The position numbers and the translations under genes were made by a program. This document shows, piece by piece, positions 14,301 to 25,639 of a stretch of DNA of 64,000 nt. The stretch's first letter is position 1. Every line of letters begins with the position of its first letter. A model generated the notes under the pieces. The model ran no database searches. It saw only the letters and a list, made by a program, of their open reading frames with translations, and was not told the DNA's origin. The DNA is from Raphanus sativus (lineage: Eukaryota > Streptophyta > Magnoliopsida > Brassicales > Brassicaceae), in NCBI RefSeq assembly GCF_000801105.2, contig NC_079516.1:248001-312000 (forward strand), written 5' to 3'.

Positions 14301-17300
14301 AAATGCAGGTAGGTCCACGAAGACCACACACAGAGAACAATGCTGTATTAAAGTATCAAAGTGACGAGCCAAAATTGTGAGATAGTGATTCAGCATTCGG
14401 GTCAAGCTTAAGCATACAAATATAAGTTTGAAATCAGCGGGTGTAAGAAATGCTGGTGTTAAATTAAATGAGCCTTCATTTAAACCCAAGAAGTAGGTGT
14501 CAATCAAGGTCTGTTACTATCATGTCACCATTATATTTTAGTGGAAGCTAAGGCACATTAGATGCTTACCAAAGGAGGAGCCTTGTTGCCAACAAGATGT
14601 GGGTTTAACGTCAAACCAACAGCTCTAGTTGATGGATCCATAAATAATATTCTAGCATTAACCTGAACAACAGTAGGAGCATTTTGTGCAAGTTAGACCA
14701 AAAAGAGAAAAAAAAATATATCTTTCACCAAAGAAAATAGACCAGAAAGTCAAAACAATCGAGGACATAGTTTGTTCTTAGACAATTGCTCTGTACAGGC
14801 TTTGACAACCTAGATTTTCCAATTCATTTTTAGACAAAGACGCAAAACTGAGACTTCACAGACATGTAATTAATATTCTTCTGTATGCCATACTAAATTC
14901 GATCAAGGTAGGTATGTCACAGATTTAGGGGTGGCCCTAACTAATACGACAATGGGACTACAAGATCAGCAAACTACAATGAGATTCATAATAAGAAACA
15001 CAACAACAAGAAATGAATACCATCTTAGTCTGATTATATTCATCCTTCCAGCTCTTGTTACATAATGGATTTTGTAGATGGAATAGATCAACCTGCACAT
15101 AAATGAGAAATGTTCCTCAGAAACGTCACCTAAACTTTATGTTAACTACGACAAACATAGTTCCAGCTTAAACAATAATGCACACTACCAAATCATAGGT
15201 AACTCACCGTTCCAGTAAAGTACATAAGAAATCCTAATAGTAATCCGTTCTCAAGGACATGTTGAACACGGGCATTAACCATCATGCCTGGGATGAGAAG
15301 ATCGAACGACATCCCACTCAGATCCTTGGTCTGCAAAATGGCAATCACGAGGTCAAGTTTGTTTAAACGAAGGAAACTTAACTGCATAATTTGGGAAATA
15401 CGAGGCGTACCACACACTTTGCCACTGAATCTGGGTCAGAACTAAGACGAACAATTTTACGTTCTTTATCAATATTTGTAACCACGCCCTGAATAAGCTG
15501 CCCAGTCTTTAACTCCTGAGTTCCTGGAAAATTCAGAAAATGGTACATAAAGATATTTAAGATGACGGGAATCACAATAACCAGAGAGCCAGGAAGTTGC
15601 AAAGAAAGATCAAAGGCGTCCAAAAAGTTTTTGAAAATGTATTTATTTTAGTTGGACATAGACAATTCAGGATGTACGTTAGAAGGTGCATTGAATATCA
15701 TTCGCCAGAAGAAGTTCTGGGATAAGAGAGCAAACAAGAGCACTAGGTCAATGGGACTTAGTACCTTCATGGCTTTTTTTGATAAATCCTGTGATAGAAG
15801 GCATTCCAAATTGAAGGATATAACCATGATCTTCCACGCTTTTCACATTTGCAGTTACCACCTGAATAAGAATGATGGAAAAGAATTAAAAGAAATTATT
15901 TTTCAAGAACAATAACAACTGAGATGGTACTTGGTAAAGATACGACCCCATTCAGAAGACAGCAGAAGATAATTATCACTATCGCATAATTTTCATCTGA
16001 AAACTGCTATAGCCTCTGCTAGAGTATTAAATAACCTCTAAAGCTCATTTAGACATGAACTCTTTAAGCTCGTTTTGGACTCTACGAGCAAACATACTTG
16101 AATGCCAGTATAAAAGCTCCCAAGAAGTAAACATTACGAATAAAAGGAAAATGAAGTAGACATTGACATACCATCCCTGGCTGAAAGGAATCCAAATTGA
16201 AACCCTTGTGCAAAAGAGAAAGTCGCAATGAAAGCCATATTTTCCTTTTGCCCGCTTCCTTCTTATCATCATCATCTAACTGCAATACAATGCAGGGAAC
16301 AAGCTGACCCACAGAAAAGATGTCTCCAAGGAGTTCATTTTCATCGTCCTGGTAGACAAAAAGGAGGTACCAACTCAGTTCAGAATTGCAAAAAACAAAA
16401 TGGAAAATGTCAAATTGACCAAAGGAAAATGACTAAAGACAAGAAATCATAAACCACCTCAGTTCCGAAATCTGTAAAATCCAATGCCTCGCTTGCGCGA
16501 ACTAAACCACGTAAGCCCCCAGGGAGACTAATTACAATATCTTTCTGGTTCACTTCAGTAACAACCCCCAGAAGCTTCATTCCCGCGGAAATATTCTGAT
16601 CATAAACCCCATCAGACGTCAGAAGAGAAAAGTAGAGAGGTAAGTAACTCTCCTTAGACGGTAGTAGCATCATACAACCATAATGAACAGAATAAATGTC
16701 GCTAGAATAAAGAAACAGCCAAGCACGACTGTTTTAAGAACTAACTATCTGCATAGCTAAAACGTCAGAGAACAACATTGACACAGAAACTAGTCTTTAC
16801 AAATCTATGGATCAATCAATATCATAATTAAAACTCTGAGGTTTGTTTAGTACAATGTACACGAACAATCTCTTCTATGAAATCCCATGATACAGAGAAC
16901 AAATGAATCCGACTTGATTTTCACTAGCTACAAGAGTAGCTGTCTTAGCCAATTCTAACTAAAGAGCTTTACACTTGATAGTTAATTAATTACCTTAGTG
17001 GTGATCTTATTGGCATATCTTGGCTGTTTTCCGGTTAAACCACCGTCGAAAAGAGATCCCAATTCGTCTACATCCCTAGGGGTTCTCTTCTTAGGTTTAC
17101 CTCCTTTACTCCTCTTAGCAACACGCTCATCCCCAGCGTCGAACTCAGCGTCGACCTCTTCATGAATCTTCTCACGCTCTTTCTTGCTCAGAGAAGAACC
17201 TCCACCTGAACCAATCAATTCAACAAACTGTGATTCATGAGAATCACAAATGGAAGAGCGATTCAATACTATCTCGAGAGGGAAGAAACAAACCTCGAGG

Positions 17301-17453
17301 GAAGTCGGGAACCTCTTCGAGCTGCAGAGCCATGGCTTCAGACCTCGCAGCGACATCGTCCTTCGTCTTTTTGAACGGTTTCTTCGATGATTTGAATACT
17401 TTGTTAGAATCGTTACGTTTTCCGCTCGGGACTTTTCTCGACGGAGCCACCAT
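5398..17453 (-). CDS. RRP5: RRP5-like rRNA biogenesis protein (multiple S1 domains plus HAT/TPR tail), about 40 exons
   Basis: A nucleolar pre-rRNA processing factor of the small-subunit processome (yeast Rrp5/human PDCD11 family; Arabidopsis At3g11964). Read on the minus strand, it starts at 17453 with a basic, Ser/Lys-rich N-terminus ([13 protein letters not shown]..., then KKERERK-type and KPKKR nuclear-signal stretches; exons about 17453-17298 and 17205-16996). A long series of small exons then encodes repeated S1 RNA-binding folds. Examples are [23 protein letters not shown] at 13.6 kb, [21 protein letters not shown] at 10.9 kb, [21 protein letters not shown] at 7.7 kb and a large exon at about 9050-8401. 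The last exons (about 6745-5398) encode half-a-TPR repeats such as [23 protein letters not shown] and [22 protein letters not shown]. The C-terminus is [16 protein letters not shown] with stop at 5398-5400. Exon borders between 5.4 and 17 kb are approximate and I did not verify every phase, so a hidden frameshift cannot be excluded. It is divergent with the MS2-like gene. Confidence 0.9.
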
Positions 17454-17705
17454 ATCTGTAATGGCGGACGCAAGAGATTTTGGGAGTTTTCTGGCTGTAA
17501 GGGGTTTAGTTTTAAATTAAGAAGAAGAAGTTTTTAGGGTTTTTCCGAGTCGCCGGGTCTCTGGAGTTTTTAACCAGATTTAAAAAGAAAAGAAAATTAT
17601 ATTTATAATCAGATATGGGCCTATTTGGGATATTTGGGCCTTTCTTTAGTACAATCAATTAAAGGCCCACTGTAGAAGTGAGTTGATTTCAGAAGGAAAG
17701 TTTTA
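17454..17705. promoter_or_regulatory. RRP5 promoter side
   Basis: Short upstream region of RRP5. It contains GGCCCA/TGGGCC-type boxes (ATGGGCCTA at about 17615, GGCCCACTG at about 17663). Such telo-box/site-II-like motifs are known in promoters of plant ribosome-biogenesis genes. Their function here is inferred only. Confidence 0.4.
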
Positions 17706-17991
17706 GGGTGCAACTGGATTGTCATATTTTGGAATATTTTGGAATGGAATGATGTAGAATAGTTGATTCCATTAATTTCAAAAAAAAATTAACCATTTGC
17801 TATGAATGGAATAGAATGGTCATTTCAACAATTCCAAAAATAATTAGACAAAATACAAAAGAAACTATTGCATAACAAATTTATTCATGAATGAATTGAA
17901 TGAATTCCATTCCATTTTCTGCAGTATTCTATTCCTAAAATTCCATTTATTTTTATTCCTTTGATTCCATTTTAATTTACCAGTTACAGCC
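17706..17991. mobile_element. Tourist-like MITE (PIF/Harbinger type), about 286 bp
   Basis: The ends read GGGTGCAACTGG and CCAGTTACAGCC, an imperfect terminal inverted repeat. The trinucleotide TTA borders both ends (17703-17705 and 17992-17994), the target duplication expected for PIF/Harbinger elements. The interior has repeated GGAATGGAAT/ATTCCATTCC tracts able to form a long imperfect hairpin. There is no open reading frame. A hAT assignment was considered, but I see no 8-bp duplication. Confidence 0.65.
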
Positions 17992-18848
17992 TTAGAAAAT
18001 TTGAATCTGCTTATTATATCTGAATGAAAATCCAAGCAAAATCATATATTAAATAGATTAATAATTTTAATATTTATCAAAATGTGATGTTATTTAATTT
18101 TACGAACTTACTTATGGGTTTGGTTTCTAGTGTTATGTCTTTCAAGATTTTTTTTGGTTAGAAGTATAAAAGAAAGAATCAAGATCAAATTTATGGATTT
18201 TAAACAATAATAAAAAATAAATTTGTAGATTTAAAAATTATTAAAACTATAAAATTTATAAATTTTTGAAAAGTTTATATGAGTTTCAATTCAGCTCAAA
18301 TGCTTTTTTTTTGCATAATCTAAAATGCATATATTCCTTGTGTGTTGTTTTGTTCTGAGATTGCAAAGATATATTAGTAACTGATTCAACTGATGCATTG
18401 TTTTATTTTATTTCTATATCTAAATCACGTGTAGGAAACTGACCAAATGTTGGAGAGAAAAGATCGTATAAGGTAATCTTTTTGTTTGGCTTAGTTATTT
18501 AACTATACATTTCCCTACAAAACAGAGGAAGTTTTTCATCATCTTTTGTCCTTAAAACTAACCAATCTTTCACTTCTCTTATAAAAACAAAACTCACATA
18601 CTTGTCTCCTAACGATAAACTAATAAGCAAATACAACAATCTTTCTTGGTATACTTAATCTCTTTTTATTTAAGTATATTCTTGTAGATCATTACCAAAG
18701 GTATGTTTTCTAGGTTAAGTACATTACAAGTCACCAGTTTCTTACCCAACAAGTTTCTGTTTTCTCAGTGAACATAGTAATGGAACGGACAGTTTACTTT
18801 CTTAGTCTAAAAATGAACCTCTCTCTATTTCCTATTTCTTAGTTTGTG
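17992..18848. other. AT-rich upstream region of the MS2-like gene
   Basis: No gene seen. The leader before 18849 is pyrimidine-rich with several poorly defined CT runs. A tapetum-type promoter would be expected from the family, but no specific element is claimed. Confidence 0.35.
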
Positions 18849-20596
18849 ATGGAAGCTCTATTCTTGAGTTCTTCTTCTTCCTCCATTGCTGCATCAATCA
18901 AGCTTTCCAGACTACACGACCGCCGTGACTGGTTCAAATTGGTAAGGGACAAGAGAAGGGTAAGCCCCACCTGGTGCCGCGTAGGTGGCGGTGGTGGCGG
19001 TGATGGGAGAAACATCAAAACCAGAGAGGCCTATTAGGGTCTCTTCGCTTTTGAAAGACAGAGGTCAAGTATTGATTAGGGAACAGAGTTCTCCAGCTAT
19101 GGACGCTGAGACATTGGTTCTGTCTCCAAGTATGAATGGAGTAAAAACTTTGATGCCTTTTAATGGTGCTGCTATGGTGGGGATTAAAGAAGGTCTTGGC
19201 ATTGTCAGTTATCTCCAAGGGAAGACGTTTCTAATCACTGGCTCCACTGGCTTCTTAGCTAAAGGTACCTAACATATTTATACAGACAATTTAATAAAAG
19301 TTTTTATAGTTCTTTTATAAACTTGAGGTCTGTATATGTAATTTCTTTTTCAAAAAAATTTGGGATCATAGGCCAATGTTTTCACCAGCATATGTTCAAG
19401 ACCGGCCCTGAACTTACATATAAATTTATAATATTCCATAAATATGTCTTTACATCATTCTCTATGTGATATGTCCAGTACTGATTGAGAAGGTCTTGAG
19501 AATGGCTCCTGATGTTGGGAAGATATATCTCTTGATTAAAGCTAAAAACAAAGAAGCAGCGATTCAGCGGTTAAAGAACGAGGTAAGTTCACCTTCTTCT
19601 TTCTTTTCTTTTTTTTTTGTTCTTGCTTAGTCATGTTTGTTTCATGTTATGTTGCATAATGATATCCCATGCATGGGGTTGCTACTTTTTCAGGTGTTAG
19701 ATGCAGAGCTTTTTAATACTCTAAGAGAGGACTCATGGAGCATCTTACATGTCTTTCATGTTAGACAAGCTTGTACCTGTGACAGGAAACATTTGCGATT
19801 CAAACATTGGGTTGCAAGCAGATTCAGCTGAGGAGATTGCAAAAGAGGTTGATGTAATTATCAACTCTGCTGCTAATACAACCTTCAATGAAAGGTTATT
19901 AAATTCTGTGTTAATTTCTAGTTCTCCTGTTTTGTTATCTAGAATAAAATCATTGTCTTACTAATCTTGGAGGAGATTGTAGATACGATGTTGCTTTGGA
20001 CATAAACACACGAGGGCCTGGCAATCTCATGGGATTCGCCAAGAAATGCAAGAAACTCAAGCTTTTCTTGCAAGTATCCACAGGTATGTGAACGGGAAGG
20101 AAACAAAGAGAGCTAAAGTGTTTTGGCTTCTTCATTTGAAAAAAAAAAAATATCACTGTGCAGCTTATGTGAATGGACAAAGACAAGGAAGGATCATGGA
20201 GAAGCCCTTCTCGATGGGAGATTGTATAGCAACAGAAAACTTCATGGAAGGTAACAGGAAAGCATTAGATGTGGATAGAGAAATGAAGCTAGCTCTTGAT
20301 GCGTCAAGAAAGGAACTCAAGATCAAGATGAGGCGCAGAAGATGAAGGATCTCGGTCTAGAGAGGTAGTAATCTAAATAATAAATATTCACCTATAGAAT
20401 CTTAAACATACAAATCATTTGAAAACAGGGCAAGATCATATGGATGGCAAGACACGTATGTTTTCACCAAAGCAATGGGAGAGATGATGATCAATAGCAC
20501 TAGAGGGGACGTACCTGTGGTTATTATAAGGCCTAGCGTCATTGAAAGCACCTACAAAGATCCTTTCCCTGGATGGATGGAAGGAAACAGGTAACT

Positions 20597-20640
<44 letters not shown>

Positions 20641-21442
20641 ACATGGTGTATAGATGTGATCATGTGAATGTATACATAACAAAACTGATTCTTACACAAT
20701 TTAAAAACCAGGATGATGGATCCTATAGTGCTGTGTTATGGAAAGGGACAGCTCACGGGTTCTTGGTGGATCCAAAAGGAGTTCTTGATGTGGTTCCTGC
20801 TGATATGGTCGTTAATGCGACATTAGCTGCTATAGCAAAGCATGGAATGGCTAAGGCAGATCCAGAACCTGAGATAAACGTGTATCAGATCGCTTCTTCA
20901 GCGATAAATCCTCTTGTTTTCAAGGACTTAGCTGAGCTTCTTTATAACCATTACAAATCCACCCCGTGCATGGACTCGAAAGGTGTTCCTATTAGGGTGC
21001 CTTTGATGAAGCTTTTCGACTCAGTTGATGATTTCTCGGATCATTTGTGGAGAGATGCTCAAGAACGGAGTGGCTTAATGAAGGGTATGAACTCATCAGA
21101 TAGTAAGATACTACAAAAGCTTAAATTCATGTGCAAGAAATCTGTTGAGCAAGCCAAACACCTTGCCACTATTTATGAGCCATACACTTTCTATGGAGGA
21201 AGGTGAGAACTAAAAACTTTCTGATTATAACTAGACCAATACGAAAAAATTTGAATCTTTTTGTTTTGTTTTTTTGTTTGCTGAAGATTTGATAACAGCA
21301 ATACACATAGATTAAGGAGAATATGTCCGAAGAAGAGAAGAGTGGGTTTGGGTTTGACGTTGGAAGCATTAACTGGAATGACTACATTACAAATGTTCAC
21401 ATTCCAGGTTTAAGAAGACATGTTTTGAAAGGAAGGGCTTAG
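18849..21442 (+). pseudogene. MS2: MS2/FAR2-type plastid fatty acyl reductase gene with five frameshifts
   Basis: In the family, MS2 reduces plastid fatty acyl-ACP to fatty alcohol for pollen exine in the tapetum. The exons read as 18849-19264, 19479-19582, 19694-19894, 19983-20083, 20164-20364, 20429-20590, 20712-21202 and 21287-21442, all with GT-AG introns. Recognisable parts: a Ser-rich transit-peptide-like start (MEALFLSSSSSS), the NAD(P)H motif FLITGSTGFLAK at about 19230, the YVFTK (YxxxK) catalytic motif at about 20457, and the C-terminal FAR domain ending HVLKGRA. One-base indels break the frame near 19017-19020 (A run), 19729-19730, 20312-20313, 20757-20759 and 21314-21315; homologous protein sequence resumes in another frame each time. 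Splice sites are all intact. It is therefore either a young pseudogene or low-quality sequence; I cannot tell which. Confidence 0.85.
20599..20637. repeat. (TA)n microsatellite in an MS2 intron
   Basis: About 19 TA dinucleotide copies directly after the sixth exon's donor site. Confidence 0.9.
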
Positions 21443-22183
21443 GTCAAATCTCGCTAAACCAGAATCAAACCTTTTCTTTGGTCGTTTTTCTATGTCTAAT
21501 GAGTAATGACTATAATCGTGTTATTGTTATATAAATATATGATTTAACTTGTTATAATTTGAAAGTAATAATAGCTTTATCTCAAGTTTACCAAAGTCTA
21601 ATCACCATTAAACAAGAGTGATCCAAGACGAGCCTAAAACATGAATACTTTTAGTGAATACATTTTTAATACTTTTGAGAGAATTAAAATATAAAAAATT
21701 AGGATTGCATGAAATTGTGCAATATTTGATTAGAGAAAAAGATAGCAGCTGCTAATTTGACACAAAAAATCTTGCATGAAATTGTGCAATATTTGATTAG
21801 TGAATAAAAATATAAAAATAAGGAATCACATGAAATCATGGAATGTTCGATTAGTTGAAAAAATGCTATCAGCTGCTAGTTTGACATAAATATCTTAACC
21901 TCCGGCAATCTAGGTCCACAATTCCGCGTATCTGTGAGATCCTCGTTGTCACTGGCTAAAACAATTTTTTTTTCTTTTAACTCTGTTGAGTTTCATTTCA
22001 AACGTTATGGGGACAACCCCAGAAATCCTGGCAAACAATGTACAAAAGTTACTATTAAGAAATATAAAAAACCGTCAATGTTGGTGGAAGAAAAAAAAAA
22101 TCCAATAGTAACAGAATATGGATCATAAAGCGGAAGGACGAGACTTTCTCAGCTAGTATTCAATCCCACATCATCATCAAAAG
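21443..22183. repeat. Intergenic DNA with a degenerate three-copy repeat
   Basis: After the MS2 3' flank, a unit containing GCATGAAATTGTGCAATATT and a CAGCTGCTAATTTGACA tail recurs in diverged form at about 21700-21770, 21773-21800 and 21826-21890. No coding potential was recognised. Its origin is unknown; an old transposon fragment is likely. Confidence 0.5.
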
Positions 22184-22347
22184 CAGTGGCGGAGGGAGAA
22201 AATATTATTGTTGGGGGCATAATCAAAGATAGGGGGCAAAAAAGATTTATGACTGAAGGCATTATATAGAATTGGCTGTAAGTTATTACTAATTTTCTTA
22301 ATATTGTTGGGTTCATTACCCCCTTGTTGTTGGCTGTGGGCTCCGCC
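22184..22347. mobile_element. Short hAT-like MITE, 164 bp
   Basis: The left end CAGTGGCGGAG and right end CTCCGCC share the inverted core GGCGGAG. The element is bordered by near-identical 8-bp sequences, ATCAAAAG at 22176-22183 and ATCAAAAA at 22348-22355, fitting a hAT target duplication with one change. There is no coding capacity. Confidence 0.6.
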
Positions 22348-22755
22348 ATCAAAAATGCTAAAACGTAGTTGTATTTTAGGCTTCAAATGTTTTTAAACCT
22401 CCCCCTCCCCCCCCGCGCCCCTGCCCCGTACCGCACCTAACAGTAACAAAAATCTTTATATATACCACACATCTATACGTTTTTATAATTATTAAAACCG
22501 CACCGCAGTTGAACCGCTTGTCCTGCACCGCTCAATGTGCAGTTACCATTCGGAACCTTAGTGTCAACGCTATATTGAAACAAAAAATATTAAATGATGA
22601 TTTTATCCAAAAACTGTTAAATAATGAATAACATAAAACTATTAATGAATAATTTATCGTCAATTAATTACTCTTCCACAAATAAAACGTACACACTTCC
22701 CTATAACATCTCTAATTCATTTTCACCAATCTAACATCCTAAACCAAAAGAAAAT
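22348..22755. other. C-rich patch and upstream region of the prolamin-like gene
   Basis: A strongly C-rich run (22399-22430) and repeated ACCGCACCGC/AACCGC motifs (22495-22535) resemble the ends of another small hAT-like element, but clear paired termini were not found. The remainder is AT-rich leader. Confidence 0.35.
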
Positions 22756-23678
22756 ATGGCAAAGTTTCTTTCCATGTTAATGTTTGTATTCACAGTAGTA
22801 TCTTTCATGTCTCACACAATTTTTTCCCAAGAATATGATTATTCACTAGAAGATGTGAGCATACCTCCTATACCAGATTATATCGAACCTCCATCTGAAG
22901 CCAATCCACCGTCATTGGAATATATATTGAAAAAGGGAGTTATTACTCGGACAAAGAGTTTGCTTTTCTTGAGGGTTGCTTTGAAAAATTTGATAAACTG
23001 AATTCGGATTGTCGATCTAAAATTTCGACGGACATGGAGGATATGACTACGACGCCGTTGACGATTGAATGTTGTCGTGATCTATTAAAGTTTGGCAGAG
23101 ATTGTCATCTAGTAGTGGCTAATTTCACGTCTGTACCCATGGCTGGTTATCCTAGTACATCTAATGCAGTCGCAAAAAGCAAATATACATGGAAAGATTG
23201 TGTCCACAGAATTGAGAGCTATATTGGTGTTCCCCAGCAATCCCAAGAATTTGATCGATATTCACCAGAGGTACCAGACCCAGAAGATGTGAACATATCT
23301 CCTACGCCGGATTTTGATATCCAGGATCAACATGATCCTCCCGAAGCTGATTCACCGGCATATAGATCTACCAGCTATTACACGGACAAAGAGTTTTATT
23401 TTCTTGAGGGTTGCCTTCAAAAGATGGAAACGGATTGTGGAGCTAAAATTTGGAGGGACATGTATGATGATGCCACAACGCCGTTGATGTATGAATGTTG
23501 TCTTTATCTGTTAAAAATAGGCAGAGATTGTCATCTAGTAGTGGCTAATTTCACGTCGGTACCCATGCTTGGTTCTCCTAGTGCGATTAATGCAGTCTCA
23601 AAGAGCAAATATACATGGAAAGATTGTGTCCGCAGAGTTGAGATCGTATTGGCGCTCCGATCTCTTTGGAATAACTAA
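22756..23678 (+). pseudogene. Secreted tandem prolamin-like (ECA1-type) protein, one frameshift
   Basis: The start codon opens a signal peptide (MAKFLSMLMFVFTVVSFMSHTIFS) followed by an acidic Pro-rich segment. Two homologous modules follow, about 22938-23215 and 23370-23650. Each contains YY-S/T-DKEF-x-FLEGC, an ECC-x-LL-x-GRDCHLVVANFTSVP block and KYTWKDC. The six-cysteine order C..C..CC..C..C is that of the plant prolamin-like/ECA1 gametogenesis-related family (PF05617), small secreted proteins often expressed in female gametophyte. Module 1 is in a different frame from the signal peptide: one base appears lost within the A5G3 run at about 22930-22937. Module 2 is in frame with module 1 and ends at 23678. 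It may be a pseudogene or a homopolymer sequencing error. An intron restoring frame was considered, but I see no GT-AG pair there. Confidence 0.75.
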
Positions 23679-23699
23679 ACTAATATTTCATCATCTTGA

Positions 23700-24018
23700 T
23701 ATTATATACGTTTAAAATTTTATGATTGTTTTTATTATATTAATTAAACAAATATCCCTCCACTGGAAAATGCATTCTATGTTTGATTTACTCTTAAAAT
23801 TATATGGCCATACCCATGCAAATATTTATAATTGAAAGATCCAATTATATATATTTGCTATTATATACGTTTAAATTTTATGATTGTTTTATTATATTAA
23901 TTAAACAAATATCCCTCCACTGGAAAATGCATTCTATGTTTGATTTACTCTTAAAATTATATGGCCATACCCATGCAAATATATATAATTGAAAGATCCA
24001 ATTATATATATTTGCATG
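23700..24018. repeat. Two-copy tandem duplication, period about 159 bp
   Basis: The block starting ATTATATACG at 23701 recurs at 23860 with near identity, including TCCCTCCACTGGAAAATGCA and the ATGGCCATACCCATGCAAAT segment. The unit ends in inverted repeats (AATATATATAATTG against CAATTATATATATTTGCATGGGT). It lies just after the prolamin-like gene. Confidence 0.85.
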
Positions 24019-25360
24019 GGTGTGTTTCAAAAAATATATATTTATATATATTTGCATGGGTATCTCCACCTCGCCCTCTTCGCCTACCCTCATCACGGAC
24101 CGAAGCCGTCTCACCTTATTTCTGTGATCCTCCGTAAAGTCCGACATCCACATCGATTAGCCCATTAAGTTCTGTTATTTACTTCATCAACCAATAGCTA
24201 TGCAACTCAAGCGACTCCCCTTCCTTGCGCCTCTCATATAACCTATATTCTGGCTCTCTCCAAATTCACCATCCCTAAGTAATGAAAGTGGCCAAATGGC
24301 TACCAAGGCAGTGAAACCTGATACAGTTATGAGGCCTCATATGGTGTTAATCTCTTGCTCCATTCACCACCCAGTCACCCATAGTTTCTGTGAGAAAACA
24401 AACAGGTTTGTGATTCAGCTTCATATCATCTTCTGATGCTGTGATGCAGAGTGCTACCATGCTCTCGCTGATTCGTAATATATTTGTTGTGATTACATCG
24501 CTGACCATAGAATCTTTTATTAGGAACCATGTTTAGGCTATTTGGTACCTGGAAATATATACTGGTACCATTATGAGGACTCTGCTATTAGAATATGTGG
24601 CCCTTTGTTTACATTGCAATGCTCTATGTCACATTCCTTTCTAGCAAATTTGCAGTTGATCCTGATTACATTTGAACTGAGAATATTATAGTGAGATTCT
24701 CATGGCTTCTACTGCTACACTACGAGTGTCTTTTTCTTCAAGCTTTTATAATTGAATCCATTTTTTTGTGGGGAACTTTTGTAGAAGAGATTAAAGAGGA
24801 AGTTATTTATCCCCTGTTCATGCGCTTTCACTTATAGCAGCTGGAGAAGGTATGTGTAGTGCTACCATTTATTTTTGCTTTTATTTTACATAACTTGATT
24901 CTAAAGACTGATATCTCTTCATGATTCCAGTTGATAACTCTTTATCCTTCAACTTTGTCATAAATGTAGTATATTTTCATATTATTCAATGTATTCTGAC
25001 TAAATATTTTTCCTCATGACAGAGCAACGCCATGTAGGATCAACAAATTTTAATTTGCTCAGCAGCCGGAGCCATACAATATTTACCTTGGTATGTTAAT
25101 ATTTCTCTTTAAAATATGGGAGAAACTCAAACTGGTATCTATCTGTGTGCAGTTGATGTATCATTTTTTCTCCTCATTTGAAGGCAGACAATAGAAAGTA
25201 GTCCCATAGGCGACAAGGTTAAAGGTGAAGCTGTATACCTCTCGCAGCTGTTAAGCTCCTCTTGTAACAGTTGACGAAATTAATTTCGGTGTCTATTAAA
25301 ACTTCACAAACATCTCGATTACCTCATCGCATTCATTTGAGGACGAAAAGGTAAAAAGAA
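24019..25360. other. Gene-free stretch without recognised content
   Basis: Moderate GC and some exon-like patches (for example around 24290-24410 and 24770-24860, with GT/AG-like borders) suggest a decayed gene or element. I could not assign any reading frame to a family. Confidence 0.3.
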
Positions 25361-25504
25361 AGATTTCTTGAATAAGAGAAACTAGTCCGACAGGCTGTTT
25401 CAAGATTATACTCAACCAGCTGATAAAAAAAAAGCTATCATCTAAAATAATGGGAATATGCATGCATCTTCACTTACCTTTTATTCTTCAAATCTTGGTG
25501 AATA

Positions 25505-25604
25505 NNNNNNNNNNNNNNNNNNNNNNNNNNNNNNNNNNNNNNNNNNNNNNNNNNNNNNNNNNNNNNNNNNNNNNNNNNNNNNNNNNNNNNNNNNNNNNNN
25601 NNNN
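25505..25604. other. Assembly gap, 100 N
   Basis: Exactly 100 N, the usual placeholder for unknown length. The bases on its two sides (GGTGAATA and AGAATTCTTC) are directly adjacent in the inverted paralogue at about 39373-39390. Confidence 0.95.
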
Positions 25605-25639
25605 AGAATTCTTCATCTGCTTCTCCCCATGCTTGTTAC

